Shown here: one piece after another, positions 31,000-41,269 of the stretch
How positions within the stretch are numbered: position 1 is the stretch's first letter
How the letters are laid out: every line of letters starts with the position of its first letter
Assembly: GCF_004349055.1 (NCBI RefSeq)
Contig: NZ_SMKX01000014.1
Span: forward strand, 1 to 42,266
Source: Kribbella antibiotica
GTDB taxonomy: Bacteria > Actinomycetota > Actinomycetes > Propionibacteriales > Kribbellaceae
DNA: 42,266 nt
Direction: 5' to 3'
The notes under the pieces: model-generated
Seen by the model: only the letters and a program-made list of their open reading frames with translations
Told to the model about the DNA's origin: nothing
Database searches by the model: none
Made by a program: the position numbers and the translations under genes

Positions 31000-31716
31000 A
31001 TGGATCGCTATCGTCCGGGCTACGAGCGGGTGGCCGAGCAACTACTGCAGTACCTGGCGGGCCAGGACCTGCGGCCAGGGGATCGGCTGCCGACCGAGCA
31101 GGGGCTGGCCGACATCCTTGGTGCGTCGCGGACCGTGACCCGGGAGGCGATCAAGATCCTCACGGCGATGGGCCGGCTGTCGGTCCGCCGGGGCGCGGGG
31201 ATCTTCGTGGCGGCTTCCGTCGAGGTGATGAGCGGCGACCAGTTGGTCCACTTCCAGCCGACAGATCTCGACCAGGTCGTGATGCTGCTGGATCACCGCC
31301 GGTTGCTGGAGGCGGAGACAGCGCGTCGGGCGGCGCTGGCCGCGACGCCGATCGAGGTTCGCGCCATCCGCGCGGGTGCGCTCGGCTCAATCGATGCCGC
31401 CGGCAACGCGAACATCAACGAGTTCGCGCAGGCCGATGCGGAGTTCCATCTCGCTGTCGCAGCGGCCGCCCACAACGACTTCCTGGCGGCGAGTGTCGTC
31501 AGCTTGCGCCGGTACGCCGCTCAGTCCGATCTGCTGCTTTTCCACCACGACGCGGCCGGTTCGTTCGAGGTCGCCGGGGCGCAGCATCTGGCCATCGCCG
31601 AGGCGATCGCCGCCGGTGACCCGGAGCTGGCCGCCGACCGGATGGTCGAGCACATCACGACCACCCGGCAGCAGTTCGAGCGCCGGATCCACGACCGGCT
31701 GACCAGCCCCCGCTAG
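31000..31716 (+). CDS. FadR-type GntR-family transcriptional regulator
   Basis: The 238-residue protein has an N-terminal winged helix (GYERVAEQLLQYLAGQDLRPGDRLPTEQGLADILGASRTVTREAIKIL) of the GntR type and a C-terminal helical FCD ligand-binding domain (about residues 95-215; LLEAETARRAALA, DAEFHLAVAAAAHNDFL, HLAIAEAIAAGD) with histidines positioned as in metal-binding FCD domains. GAGAGGCGG precedes the ATG. It probably represses the following enzyme and ABC-importer genes until a sugar acid or its breakdown product binds. It lies 83 bases upstream of the enolase-family gene on the same strand. Confidence 0.92.
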   Translation: MDRYRPGYERVAEQLLQYLAGQDLRPGDRLPTEQGLADILGASRTVTREAIKILTAMGRLSVRRGAGIFVAASVEVMSGDQLVHFQPTDLDQVVMLLDHRRLLEAETARRAALAATPIEVRAIRAGALGSIDAAGNANINEFAQADAEFHLAVAAAAHNDFLAASVVSLRRYAAQSDLLLFHHDAAGSFEVAGAQHLAIAEAIAAGDPELAADRMVEHITTTRQQFERRIHDRLTSPR

Positions 31717-31799
31717 ACAACTGCACCCAGACCAACTGGCCGACCGCCTCGGGCGCCGGCTCGCTGGCGCCTGCCCATCCGCCGCCGCAGAAAGATTCC

Positions 31800-32897
31800 A
31801 TGAAGATCACCCACGTTGAGACGCACCCGGTCCGCATCCCCGCCGCGAGCCCCCAGTTCAGCTGGCGGGCCGGCCTCGGCGGAAGTGCCCCTGACGCCAC
31901 CGGGGCCGTTCTACGGATCGGAACCGACGAGGGCGCGGAGGGCGTCGCGTTGTTCGCCCGTCCCGGCGCGGCTGCCCAGCTGGAGGAGCTTGTCGACCGG
32001 GTGTTCCGTGCGGAGCTCATCGGCCAGGATCCCTACCAGCGCGAGTGGCTGTGGCATCGCGTCTGGGAACTCGACCGGATCGAGGAGCTCCCGCTGCCCG
32101 TGCTCGGTCTGATCGACGTCGCACTCTGGGACCTGGCGGGACGGGTCGCCGAACAACCCGTCTGGCAGCTTCTCGGTGGTTACCGGCGATCCATCCCCGC
32201 CTACGCGTCGACCTCGACCTTCGCCACCACCGAGGAGTTCCTCGACGTGGCCACGCAGTGTCTCGAGGCCGGCTACGCGGCGATCAAGCTCCACGCCTGG
32301 GGTGACGCCCGCCGCGATGCCAAGCTCTGCGCCGCGTTACGTGACCACGTCGGCGACGACGTACCGCTGATGTACGACGGCTCTGCAGGTTTTGATCTGC
32401 CTGACGCGATCCGGCTCGGCCGCGCGCTCACCGACCTGGACTACCTCTGGTACGAGGAGCCGATGCGCGAGTTCAGCATATCGGCGTACCGGCAACTGGC
32501 GCAGTCGGTCGGAGTGCCGCTCCTGGTCGGCGAGACATCCGATGGCGCGCACCTCAACACCGCTGACTTCATCAACGCGGGCGCGGCAACCTTCGGCGTA
32601 CGGGCAAGCACGACGCTGCGCGGCGGGATCACCGGCGCGATGCGGATCGCCCACCTGGCCGATTCGTACCGGCTCCGAGCCGAGGTCCACGGCTCCGATA
32701 TCCCCAACCAGCACTTGTGCATGGCGATCTCGAACACGACGTACTACGAGTCGCTGGTCACGTCGACCGATGTCCGGCGCGAGTCCTGCGTCGACGCAGA
32801 CGGTCTGGTGCATGCCCCGCTCGCACCCGGGATCGCCCTGCCCGCACACCTCGATTACCCCGCACCGCTGCAGCACCTCGTCACCACTACGCCGTGA
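31800..32897 (+). CDS. Enolase-superfamily enzyme (mandelate racemase/muconate-lactonizing type)
   Basis: The 365-residue protein has the N-terminal capping domain and a modified TIM barrel of the MR/MLE family. Likely site residues: Lys163-x-His165 (AIKLHAWGD), metal ligands Asp193 (MYDGSAGFD), a Glu at 219/220 (WYEEPM) and Glu245 (LVGETSDG), and His297 (AEVHGSD). Such enzymes remove an alpha-proton from a carboxylate, often dehydrating a sugar acid. The usual Asp/Lys element after the third metal ligand is replaced by GVRASTTLRGGITG, so the exact reaction is unclear. With the importer genes downstream it probably forms a sugar-acid catabolic unit. Confidence 0.85.
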   Translation: MKITHVETHPVRIPAASPQFSWRAGLGGSAPDATGAVLRIGTDEGAEGVALFARPGAAAQLEELVDRVFRAELIGQDPYQREWLWHRVWELDRIEELPLPVLGLIDVALWDLAGRVAEQPVWQLLGGYRRSIPAYASTSTFATTEEFLDVATQCLEAGYAAIKLHAWGDARRDAKLCAALRDHVGDDVPLMYDGSAGFDLPDAIRLGRALTDLDYLWYEEPMREFSISAYRQLAQSVGVPLLVGETSDGAHLNTADFINAGAATFGVRASTTLRGGITGAMRIAHLADSYRLRAEVHGSDIPNQHLCMAISNTTYYESLVTSTDVRRESCVDADGLVHAPLAPGIALPAHLDYPAPLQHLVTTTP

Positions 32898-32926
32898 CGA
32901 CCATCTCCCCTGACGAAGGACCCGCC

Positions 32927-34267
32927 ATGAAGCAACGCTTGATCCTCACCGCAACCCTGGCCGCGCTGGCCGCCCTGGCCGGATGCGCAAGCGCGGACTC
33001 GACCGCCGCGCCGACAGGCCCCGCATCGTTCACACCGGCGCCGCAGAACGACGCGGCCACCGTGACGGTCTGGACCGACTCCACCCGCTTGGCCTCGGTC
33101 CAGGCTTATCAGAAGTCGCACCCGGACAAGAAGCTGAACATCGTCACGTACGACGGCAGCGCCGACGGATCCACGTATCTGCAGACCAAGGTGCAGCTGT
33201 TCGACCGGACCGGCTCGGGCTGGCCGGATGTCGTCTTCGCCTCGCCGACCGATGTCACCTGGGCCTCGGCGCCGACCGGGCCCAACGCACAGGCGTTCGC
33301 CGCGCCGCTCAACCAAGGGCTGGTGCCGCAGCCGACGCTGGACAACTTCGCCAAGGGATCGCTGTCACCGTGTGAGTTCAACGGGCAGGTCTACTGCCTG
33401 CGGAACGACATCGCTCAGGTTGTCGCGTGGTACAACGCGAAACTCTTCAAGGACTTCGGGTACGCCGTACCGAAGACCTGGCAGGAGTACCAGGCGCTCG
33501 GAGCGAAGGTCGCCAAGGAACACCCGGGCTATCTCCTCGGCGCCGTCGGTGACACGAACTCCCATGAGTCGTATTTCTGGTCCAGCCAGTGTCCTGCCTT
33601 CTCGCTGACCGGTCCCACCACGTTGCGCACCGATCTGCAAGATCCGAACTGCACCCGGATGGCCACCCTGCTGGACTCGATGATCGCCAACGGGTCGGTG
33701 AGCAAGGAGGCTTTCTTCGGCCAGAACTTCGCGCAGGCTCGTGGCTCGAAGGTCCTGATGGCGATCGGGCCGTCGTGGCACGGGCAGTACCTGTTCAACG
33801 CGGCCTTCAAGACGCCCGCAGGTCAGATCGGTGCCGCAACACCCCTCGCTTGGGACGGCGACCCGACTGTTGCCACCGGCAACGTCGGCGGCGCGGTCTG
33901 GATGGTCTCCTCGCACAGCGCGAACCTGAAGACCTCGACCGATCTGGTCAGCTGGCTGACGACATCCGACGAGAACCAGGCCGGCGCACCGACCTACCCT
34001 GCCTATGCCCCGGCCGCCAAGGCCTGGCTGGCAAACCCCAAGAACAGCCAGTACTTCGCCAGTGACGTCAGCCCGGCCTTCCAGGCCGCCGCCAGTGCCG
34101 TCTGGCCCGGCTGGTCGAACACGCGCTTCAGCGACGCGACGGCCTGGTCAAGCGTCGTACTGCCTGCAGTGACCGCCGGGAAGACTCTGACCGCGACCCT
34201 GCCCGCCTGGCAGACCGCCATCGAGAACGAGGCGAAGGCCGCCGGCTACACGATCGCGGCCCGATGA
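32927..34267 (+). CDS. Carbohydrate ABC transporter substrate-binding lipoprotein
   Basis: The 446-residue precursor has a lipoprotein signal (KQRLILTATLAALAALAGC, lipid-modified Cys20) and the two-lobe fold of family 1 extracellular solute-binding proteins: TVTVWTDSTRLASVQAYQ, WPDVVFASPTDVTWAS, EFNGQVYCLRNDIAQVVAWYNAKLF and GYAVPKTWQEYQALGAKV. It captures a sugar or sugar derivative outside and delivers it to the two permeases encoded next. GAAGGA lies upstream of the ATG. Its stop overlaps the first permease start by ATGA. Confidence 0.94.
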   Translation: MKQRLILTATLAALAALAGCASADSTAAPTGPASFTPAPQNDAATVTVWTDSTRLASVQAYQKSHPDKKLNIVTYDGSADGSTYLQTKVQLFDRTGSGWPDVVFASPTDVTWASAPTGPNAQAFAAPLNQGLVPQPTLDNFAKGSLSPCEFNGQVYCLRNDIAQVVAWYNAKLFKDFGYAVPKTWQEYQALGAKVAKEHPGYLLGAVGDTNSHESYFWSSQCPAFSLTGPTTLRTDLQDPNCTRMATLLDSMIANGSVSKEAFFGQNFAQARGSKVLMAIGPSWHGQYLFNAAFKTPAGQIGAATPLAWDGDPTVATGNVGGAVWMVSSHSANLKTSTDLVSWLTTSDENQAGAPTYPAYAPAAKAWLANPKNSQYFASDVSPAFQAAASAVWPGWSNTRFSDATAWSSVVLPAVTAGKTLTATLPAWQTAIENEAKAAGYTIAAR

Positions 34268-35139
34268 CTCGGAGCCTCCGCGGCGGCCAGGCCGGCTACT
34301 TCTTCGTCGCCGGGTACGTCGTACTGCTGGTGGCGTTCGGAATCGTGCCGACCGCCTACGCCTTCTATCTCGCCTTCACCAACGATCGGGGCCAGTTCAC
34401 CGGCCTCAACCAGTTCGTCAAGGTGATCGGCGACTACCGCTTCGCTCCGGCGTTCGCGCATGTCGCGGTCTACCTCGTGCTGTGGCTGGTCCTGCTGCTG
34501 ATCCTGACCGTCGGGATCGCGGTGGTGCTCCGCGGACGGATGCGGCCCGGTTTGTCGGCGACGCTACGTTTTCTGTACTACGTACCGGGCGCGCTGGCCG
34601 GAGTTGCCAGCGTGCTGGTCTGGTTGTTCATGCTCGACCCGTCGGTCAGTCCGGCCTCCGGGCTGCTCCGGGCCCTGGGGTTCGACACGTTCTCACAAGT
34701 GATCGCCCCTGAGAATCTGCCGCTGGTCTTCGTACTGATTGCGTTCTGGACCGGTGCCGGCGGCTGGATCGTCGTCATGTACGGCGCACTGAACAACATC
34801 CCCGACGAGATCCTCGAAGCGGCCCGAATCGACGGCGCCGGCCCGTGGAAGTCGGCGCTCTTCGTCCAGATCCCGATGATCAGTCGATGGATTGCCTACA
34901 TGGCGATCCTGGCGTTCGCCGGCGGCACTCAGCTGTTCGTCGAACCGCAGATGCTGCAGACCGCCAGCCTCGGCAGGCTCGACCCAGCCTGGTCCCCCAA
35001 CCAACTGGCCTACGTACTCGCCTTCCGGTACGGCGACTTCAACGGCGCGGCCGCCGTGTCCCTGATCCTGCTGGTGCTAGGCCTTCTTTGCGCCGGGCTG
35101 CTGGTCCGCCGTTCCGGCTTGTTCAAGGTGGATGCATGA
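34264..35139 (+). CDS. Sugar ABC transporter permease (MalF/UgpA type)
   Basis: The 291-residue membrane protein has about six helices and the inner-membrane binding-protein-dependent signature EAARIDGAGPWKSALFVQIPMI that docks onto the ATPase. AYFFVAGYVVLLVAFGIVPTAYAFYLAF-like sequence at the start is typical of MalF-type subunits without the long insertion. It forms a heterodimer with the next permease, whose start overlaps by ATGA (35136-35139). Confidence 0.94.
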   Translation: MTRSLRGGQAGYFFVAGYVVLLVAFGIVPTAYAFYLAFTNDRGQFTGLNQFVKVIGDYRFAPAFAHVAVYLVLWLVLLLILTVGIAVVLRGRMRPGLSATLRFLYYVPGALAGVASVLVWLFMLDPSVSPASGLLRALGFDTFSQVIAPENLPLVFVLIAFWTGAGGWIVVMYGALNNIPDEILEAARIDGAGPWKSALFVQIPMISRWIAYMAILAFAGGTQLFVEPQMLQTASLGRLDPAWSPNQLAYVLAFRYGDFNGAAAVSLILLVLGLLCAGLLVRRSGLFKVDA

Positions 35140-36029
35140 CGACGAACCTCAGCAGCACCCGGCCCGCACGCGCGCTTGGTATCGGAGTGGTTGCCCTGCT
35201 CCTCGCACTGCTCGTTGTCTTCTTCGCGCTTCCAGTGGCCTGGCTGCTGCTGGCGCCCACGAAGACGGCCTCCGAGCTGGTCAGCGCGGGCCCGTTCTCC
35301 TTTGGTGGCTTCGGCAATCTCGCCACCGCCTGGCGGAACCTGACGTCGTTCGAGGACGGTGTCATCTTTGTCTGGCTCAAGAACTCGGCGATCTACTCAG
35401 CCGGATCTCTCGTCCTCACCCTGGCAACCAGCGTGCCGGCCGGCTACGCCCTCGCCCTGACCAAGTTCCGCGGTCGCGGACTGCTGCTCTCCGTGACGCT
35501 GCTCGTGATGATCATGCCATCGGCCACCTTGGTGCTCCCGCTGTTCCTCGAGCTGAACAAACTAGGGCTGATCGGGACCGTCTGGTCGGTCGTCCTGCCG
35601 TTCTCGTTCTTCCCGTTCGGCGTCTACCTCGTCTACATCTACTTCGCCACCAGCCTGCCCGCCGAGATGCTCGAAGCCGCCCGGATCGACGGCGCCGGCG
35701 AATGGCGCACGTTCACCGCCATCGCACTGCCGCTGGCCAGACCGGTCGTCGCTCTGGTGGCGTTCTTCAGCTTCGTCGGCAACTGGAACAACTTCTTCCT
35801 CCCCTACCTGGTCCTCCCCAGCAGCCAGCAGTTCCCCATCCAGGTAGGCCTCAACCAGCTCCTCTCCACCACGCCGTCCTTCAACCCCGTCGCCGGCGCC
35901 GGCCTGAACATCACCAGCCCCGAACTCGCCCTCTCGATCATCATCGCGGTCCTCCCGGTACTGGTCGTCTTCCTCTTCTCCCAACGAGCCCTCGTCTCCG
36001 GCATGCTCGCCGGGGCAACCAAGGGGTGA
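35136..36029 (+). CDS. Sugar ABC transporter permease (MalG/UgpE type)
   Basis: The 297-residue protein has six membrane helices and the ATPase-docking motif EAARIDGAGEWRTFTAIALPL; the last third (FFSFVGNWNNFFLPYLVL) is characteristic of MalG-type subunits. It is the last gene of the importer unit. No ATP-binding gene follows, so a shared MsmK-type ATPase encoded elsewhere must power the system, as is common in actinomycetes. Confidence 0.94.
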   Translation: MTTNLSSTRPARALGIGVVALLLALLVVFFALPVAWLLLAPTKTASELVSAGPFSFGGFGNLATAWRNLTSFEDGVIFVWLKNSAIYSAGSLVLTLATSVPAGYALALTKFRGRGLLLSVTLLVMIMPSATLVLPLFLELNKLGLIGTVWSVVLPFSFFPFGVYLVYIYFATSLPAEMLEAARIDGAGEWRTFTAIALPLARPVVALVAFFSFVGNWNNFFLPYLVLPSSQQFPIQVGLNQLLSTTPSFNPVAGAGLNITSPELALSIIIAVLPVLVVFLFSQRALVSGMLAGATKG

Positions 36030-36042
36030 TTCTGAACGGACA

Positions 36043-36062
36043 ATGGGCCCAATGGCCTTTAT
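36043..36062. promoter_or_regulatory. Candidate DosR-type box upstream of the PPOX-family gene
   Basis: GGGCCCAATGGCCT (36046-36059) fits the core GGGnC-n4-GnCC(C) of the DosR box (published mycobacterial consensus TTSGGGACTWWAGTCCCSAA), with one mismatch in the last core position. It lies about 90 bases before the start of the gene at 36149, the first gene of the DevS/DevR island. Confidence 0.45.
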
Positions 36063-36148
36063 TCCGGGGTAGTCCGGCACTGCCAGGCGGTGGCATCTGA
36101 GGGCTTCCATGGAGATGGACAACTTCTCCGACGGTGGAAGTGAGCGCA

Positions 36149-36631
36149 ATGACGACCGATCCAAGCACTGGCTCTGTGCAGCGATTCGACCACGCCGGTC
36201 TCGAGATCCTCGACGAGTCCGACTCCCTCAAGCTGATGCAGACCGTGCCGATCGGCCGCCTCGTCTTCACCGAGGGCGGGCTGCCCACCGTCCGGCCCGT
36301 CAACTTCATCGTCGATGGCGAGACCGTGGTGTTCTGCACCGCGGACGGCGACAAGTACCGGGCCGCGGAACGCGGTGACATCGTCGCCTTCGAAATCGAC
36401 GACATCGACGCGGTCAGCCAGACCGGCTGGACCGTGACGGTCGTCGGGCGACTCTCGCGCCTGACCAACTCCGAGATCAGCGAAGTGTCGCCTGCCCTTC
36501 CACCCCACTCCTTGATGCCCGGCTGGCGGCCCCACTTCATCCGGCTCACCATCGAGTCGCTACGTGGGCGGCGGGTCACCGCCTGGCCGCAGCCCGGCCC
36601 CTGCGGCGAAAATCTGTCATCCGTTCCCTGA
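36149..36631 (+). CDS. Pyridoxamine 5'-phosphate oxidase-like flavin-binding-fold protein
   Basis: The 160-residue protein has the split-barrel fold of small PNPOx-like proteins: MQTVPIGRLVFTEGGLPTVRPVNFIV, TVVFCTADGDKYRAAERGDIVAFEIDDID, and GWTVTVVGRLSRLT. Relatives bind F420, FMN or heme and often belong to DosR-type stress regulons in actinobacteria. The ATG at 36149 has GGAAGTGAG upstream. A candidate DosR box lies about 90 bases upstream. The heme-sensor kinase gene follows after 27 bases, probably in the same operon. Confidence 0.85.
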   Translation: MTTDPSTGSVQRFDHAGLEILDESDSLKLMQTVPIGRLVFTEGGLPTVRPVNFIVDGETVVFCTADGDKYRAAERGDIVAFEIDDIDAVSQTGWTVTVVGRLSRLTNSEISEVSPALPPHSLMPGWRPHFIRLTIESLRGRRVTAWPQPGPCGENLSSVP

Positions 36632-38521
<1,890 letters not shown>

Positions 38522-38557
38522 GAGCGTGGCCACCCTGGCCCGCCGAGGAGGCATCCC

Positions 38558-39529
38558 ATGGACGACCAGCTGTCGATGGAACAGATCGACATACTGCTCA
38601 GGGCAGCGGTTGCGGCACCGTCGATGCACAACACGCAGCCGTGGCGGTTCGAGGTCAACGGCACGGTCATCGACGTGTTCCTGGACGGGGCGCGTGCCCT
38701 GCCCGCCGAGGATCCCACCGGGCGGGCGATGCGGATCGCGGCCGGCGCGGCCGTGTTCAACCTGCGCTGTGCCGCGGCTCATCTCGGGTTGGGCTCCGGG
38801 TACGGGCTCGCCCCCAATCCGCTCGAGCCCGACCTCGTCGCCCGGATCGTGCTCGAGGACGCGCAGCAGCTCGACCTGACCCTGAAGCACCTTTATCTGC
38901 AGGTGGTACGGCGCCACACCAGCAGACTCCCGGCCCGCCCGGCACCACCGGCCGCGGATTCCAGGATCGGTCTGATGCAGGCGGCGCTTGCTGAAGGCGC
39001 TGAACTGACCTGGCTGCAGAAAACGGATGCAGCGCACCTGATGGCCATGAATCTCGACGTTGACCTGCGCGAGGTCGGCGACTGGAAGCGGACCGCCGAG
39101 AGAAGCAAGTGGATCGGCGGCGAGCGTGTCGGCGACGGAGTCCCCAGCAGCGTCCTCGGACCACGTCCGACAAGCTACACAGCGCCGGTGCGCGATCTCG
39201 GTGTCCATCCCGTTGACCAATCACGCCCGCGAGCCGCGTTCGAGGCCGATGCGGCGCTGGCCGTGCTGTCGACCGACCGGGACCGGCCGGTCGACCACCT
39301 CGTGGCCGGTATCGCCTTGGAGCACGTGCTTCTCGCCGCGACCAGGGACGGGCTGACCGCGTCATTCTTCAATCAGCCGCTCGAGTTCGACGACCTCCGC
39401 GCCGATGTTCAGCACCTCACCGGTAAGCCCGGATTCGCCCAGATGGTGATCCGCTTCGCCCACACCACCCAGCACGCGACCTCACCGCGTCGCCCGCTGG
39501 CAGACGTCGTACGGGGTGAAACGTCATGA
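38558..39529 (+). CDS. Acg-like nitroreductase-family protein
   Basis: The 323-residue protein belongs to the Acg family (Rv2032/Rv3131-type, DosR-regulated in Mycobacterium tuberculosis): LLRAAVAAPSMHNTQPWRFEVNG at the N-terminus, a first nitroreductase-like half, and a second half with VAGIALEHVLLAATRDGLTASFFNQPLE. These proteins bind FMN but often lack nitroreductase activity and are proposed to store FMN during dormancy. GAGGAGGC precedes the ATG. The stop overlaps the flavodoxin gene by ATGA, so a flavin-related partnership is likely. Confidence 0.9.
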   Translation: MDDQLSMEQIDILLRAAVAAPSMHNTQPWRFEVNGTVIDVFLDGARALPAEDPTGRAMRIAAGAAVFNLRCAAAHLGLGSGYGLAPNPLEPDLVARIVLEDAQQLDLTLKHLYLQVVRRHTSRLPARPAPPAADSRIGLMQAALAEGAELTWLQKTDAAHLMAMNLDVDLREVGDWKRTAERSKWIGGERVGDGVPSSVLGPRPTSYTAPVRDLGVHPVDQSRPRAAFEADAALAVLSTDRDRPVDHLVAGIALEHVLLAATRDGLTASFFNQPLEFDDLRADVQHLTGKPGFAQMVIRFAHTTQHATSPRRPLADVVRGETS

Positions 39530-40506
39530 GCACCACCAAGGTTCTCGTGGCCTACGCCAGCCGCATGGGCGGCACCGCCGGCATTGCCGAGGCGATCGGC
39601 CAGACCCTGCGCAGGTCTGGGCACGACGTCGACGTCATCGATGCCGGCGACGTGACCGACACGACGCCGTACGGCGCTGTCGTCGTCGGTAGCGCGATCT
39701 ACCTGGGTCGATGGCGCCCGGAGGCGGTCGCCGTCCTCCGAAAGCTCGTTGCTAGCAGCAACAATCGGCCGGTCTGGTTGTTCCACAGCGGACCGATCGG
39801 GCCCGACAAGGATGTCGAGCAAGCCGCGCCCCGCAAAGTCGCCCGCTTGGCCAAGCAGCTCGGCAGCGCGACACCGAAGACATTCGCCGGCCGCCTCGAA
39901 CGACACACCGCGCGCGGCGTACTGGCGCAATGGATGGCACGCAGCCGCATGTCCGGCGACTCCCGCGACTGGGCAGCGATCAAGCAGTGGACCGTGGACA
40001 TCCACGACAGCCTGCAAGCTGCCGGGCGGCCGGGCCCGGGCCGGGCCACTCTCGGCGACTGGACCAGGCGGATGGCGTGGTCCGGCCCCGACGCTCCGCT
40101 CCGCAATCATGGTCAGCCGATGGAACTCAGCCCCGACCGGTACGACGCTGTCCTGTTCGGCCCCGAGGTTTGGCGCGTAGCGAGCCTCGGCACCCTGGCG
40201 CTGATCGCCGGGCTGAAGGCGGCCGGGTTGACCGTCGACGTTGTCCCGCCTCGGAGCGACGCAGGAGCGACGGCCCTGGATCCTGCTGTCCTACTGGCCA
40301 CCGCGCGCCGGCTGGTCGTCCAGCCGAGCCGGACGGTGGTGATCGAGGACAAGCCCGCCGGAATCATGGCCGGACGGGCCGGTGGATTCGGTCTCGTGAT
40401 CGGCGTGGACCGCACCGGTCACGCTGCGGACCTCACCGCCCATGGCGCGGACGTCGTGGTCACCGACCTCGCGGAAGTGACAGTCCTGACCCCGGCCGGC
40501 AGATGA
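39526..40506 (+). CDS. Flavodoxin fused to a degenerate HAD-phosphatase domain
   Basis: Residues 1-165 of this 326-residue protein are a flavodoxin of the protoporphyrinogen-oxidase/menaquinone-dependent type: KVLVAYASRMGGTAGIAEAIG (FMN phosphate loop), VVVGSAIYLGRWRPEAV and PVWLFHSGPIG. Residues 202-320 resemble a beta-phosphoglucomutase-like HAD domain: DRYDAVLF, LKAAGLTVDVV, TARRLVVQPSRTVVIEDKPAGIMAGRAGGFGLVIGVDR and GADVVVTDLAEV. The catalytic first motif is lost (LFGPEVW in place of LFDxDG), the cap domain is missing and the stretch between motifs II and IV is shortened, so phosphatase activity is not expected. Expression is coupled with the Acg-like gene; it converges on the DevR gene, leaving 11 bases between. 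Confidence 0.85.
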   Translation: MSTTKVLVAYASRMGGTAGIAEAIGQTLRRSGHDVDVIDAGDVTDTTPYGAVVVGSAIYLGRWRPEAVAVLRKLVASSNNRPVWLFHSGPIGPDKDVEQAAPRKVARLAKQLGSATPKTFAGRLERHTARGVLAQWMARSRMSGDSRDWAAIKQWTVDIHDSLQAAGRPGPGRATLGDWTRRMAWSGPDAPLRNHGQPMELSPDRYDAVLFGPEVWRVASLGTLALIAGLKAAGLTVDVVPPRSDAGATALDPAVLLATARRLVVQPSRTVVIEDKPAGIMAGRAGGFGLVIGVDRTGHAADLTAHGADVVVTDLAEVTVLTPAGR

Positions 40507-40517
40507 TCCCGTCCACA

Positions 40518-41177
40518 CTACTGCGGTGGAATGCGCTGCGCCCGTTCGACGGCGTACACGGCAGCCTCGGTCCGGCGATCGACGCCCAGCTTGCGGAGCA
40601 GCCCGGACACGTAGTTCTTGACCGTCTTCTCGGCCAGGAACATCGTCACGGAGATCTGCCGATTCGTCCTCCCCTCGGCGATCAGGTCGAGGATCCGTCG
40701 TTCCTGCTCGGTGAGCGTGGCATAGCGCGGATCGTCCTCGCTTTCGCCGAGCGGATTGCGCAACCGCTCCAGTACGGCGTTCGTCATCGCGGGATCGAGC
40801 AGGGACTCCCCCGCCGCGAGCCGGCGAACCGCACCCACCAGGTCGAGCCCGCTGACCTGCTTCAGCAGATACCCGGCGGCTCCGGCCATGATCGCCGTGA
40901 ACAAGGCCTCGTCATCGGAGAACGACGTCAGCATCAAGCAGGCCGGCGGATGCTCCATCGCCGAACGGACGTCGCGGCACACCGTCACGCCGTCTCCATC
41001 AGGCAACCGGACATCCAGCAAGGCCACATCGGGGCGCAGCGCCGGGATCCGGGCCAGTGCCTGGGCCGCGGTCGAGGCCTCACCGACCACCTCGATGTCC
41101 GGTTCGCTTTCGAGCAGTTGCCGGACCCCGAGCCGGACCACCTCATGATCGTCGAGCAGAAACACGCTGATCGTCAT
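40518..41177 (-). CDS. devR: DevR/DosR-like NarL-family response regulator
   Basis: The 219-residue protein has a receiver with acidic pocket (FLLDDHE), phospho-acceptor Asp55 (VALLDVRLPDGDG), switch Thr (CLMLTSFSDDEA) and Lys (GYLLKQV), and a LuxR-type helix-turn-helix LTEQERRILDLIAEGRTNRQIS...TVKNYVSGLLRKLGVDRRTEAAVYA that closely follows mycobacterial DosR, including the MFLAEKTVKNYVS recognition region. It is the likely partner of the DevS-like kinase and the expected binder of the DosR-type boxes. It faces the opposite direction and shares a divergent gap with the universal stress protein gene. Confidence 0.93.
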   Translation of the reverse strand: MTISVFLLDDHEVVRLGVRQLLESEPDIEVVGEASTAAQALARIPALRPDVALLDVRLPDGDGVTVCRDVRSAMEHPPACLMLTSFSDDEALFTAIMAGAAGYLLKQVSGLDLVGAVRRLAAGESLLDPAMTNAVLERLRNPLGESEDDPRYATLTEQERRILDLIAEGRTNRQISVTMFLAEKTVKNYVSGLLRKLGVDRRTEAAVYAVERAQRIPPQ

Positions 41178-41269
41178 GTTGCCTCATCCCGGGCCGGCCG
41201 ACGGCTGCACGCCCTCGATCCACTGTCAGCCTATGCCCCGCCCGTCTACCCGCTGTCCGAGGAGATCTC

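Noticed and set aside
41185..41205. Possible third DosR box between devR and the universal stress gene (GGGCCGGCCGACGG)
   Set aside because: Only the left half fits; the right half lacks GTCCC/GCCC. Too weak to list as a site.
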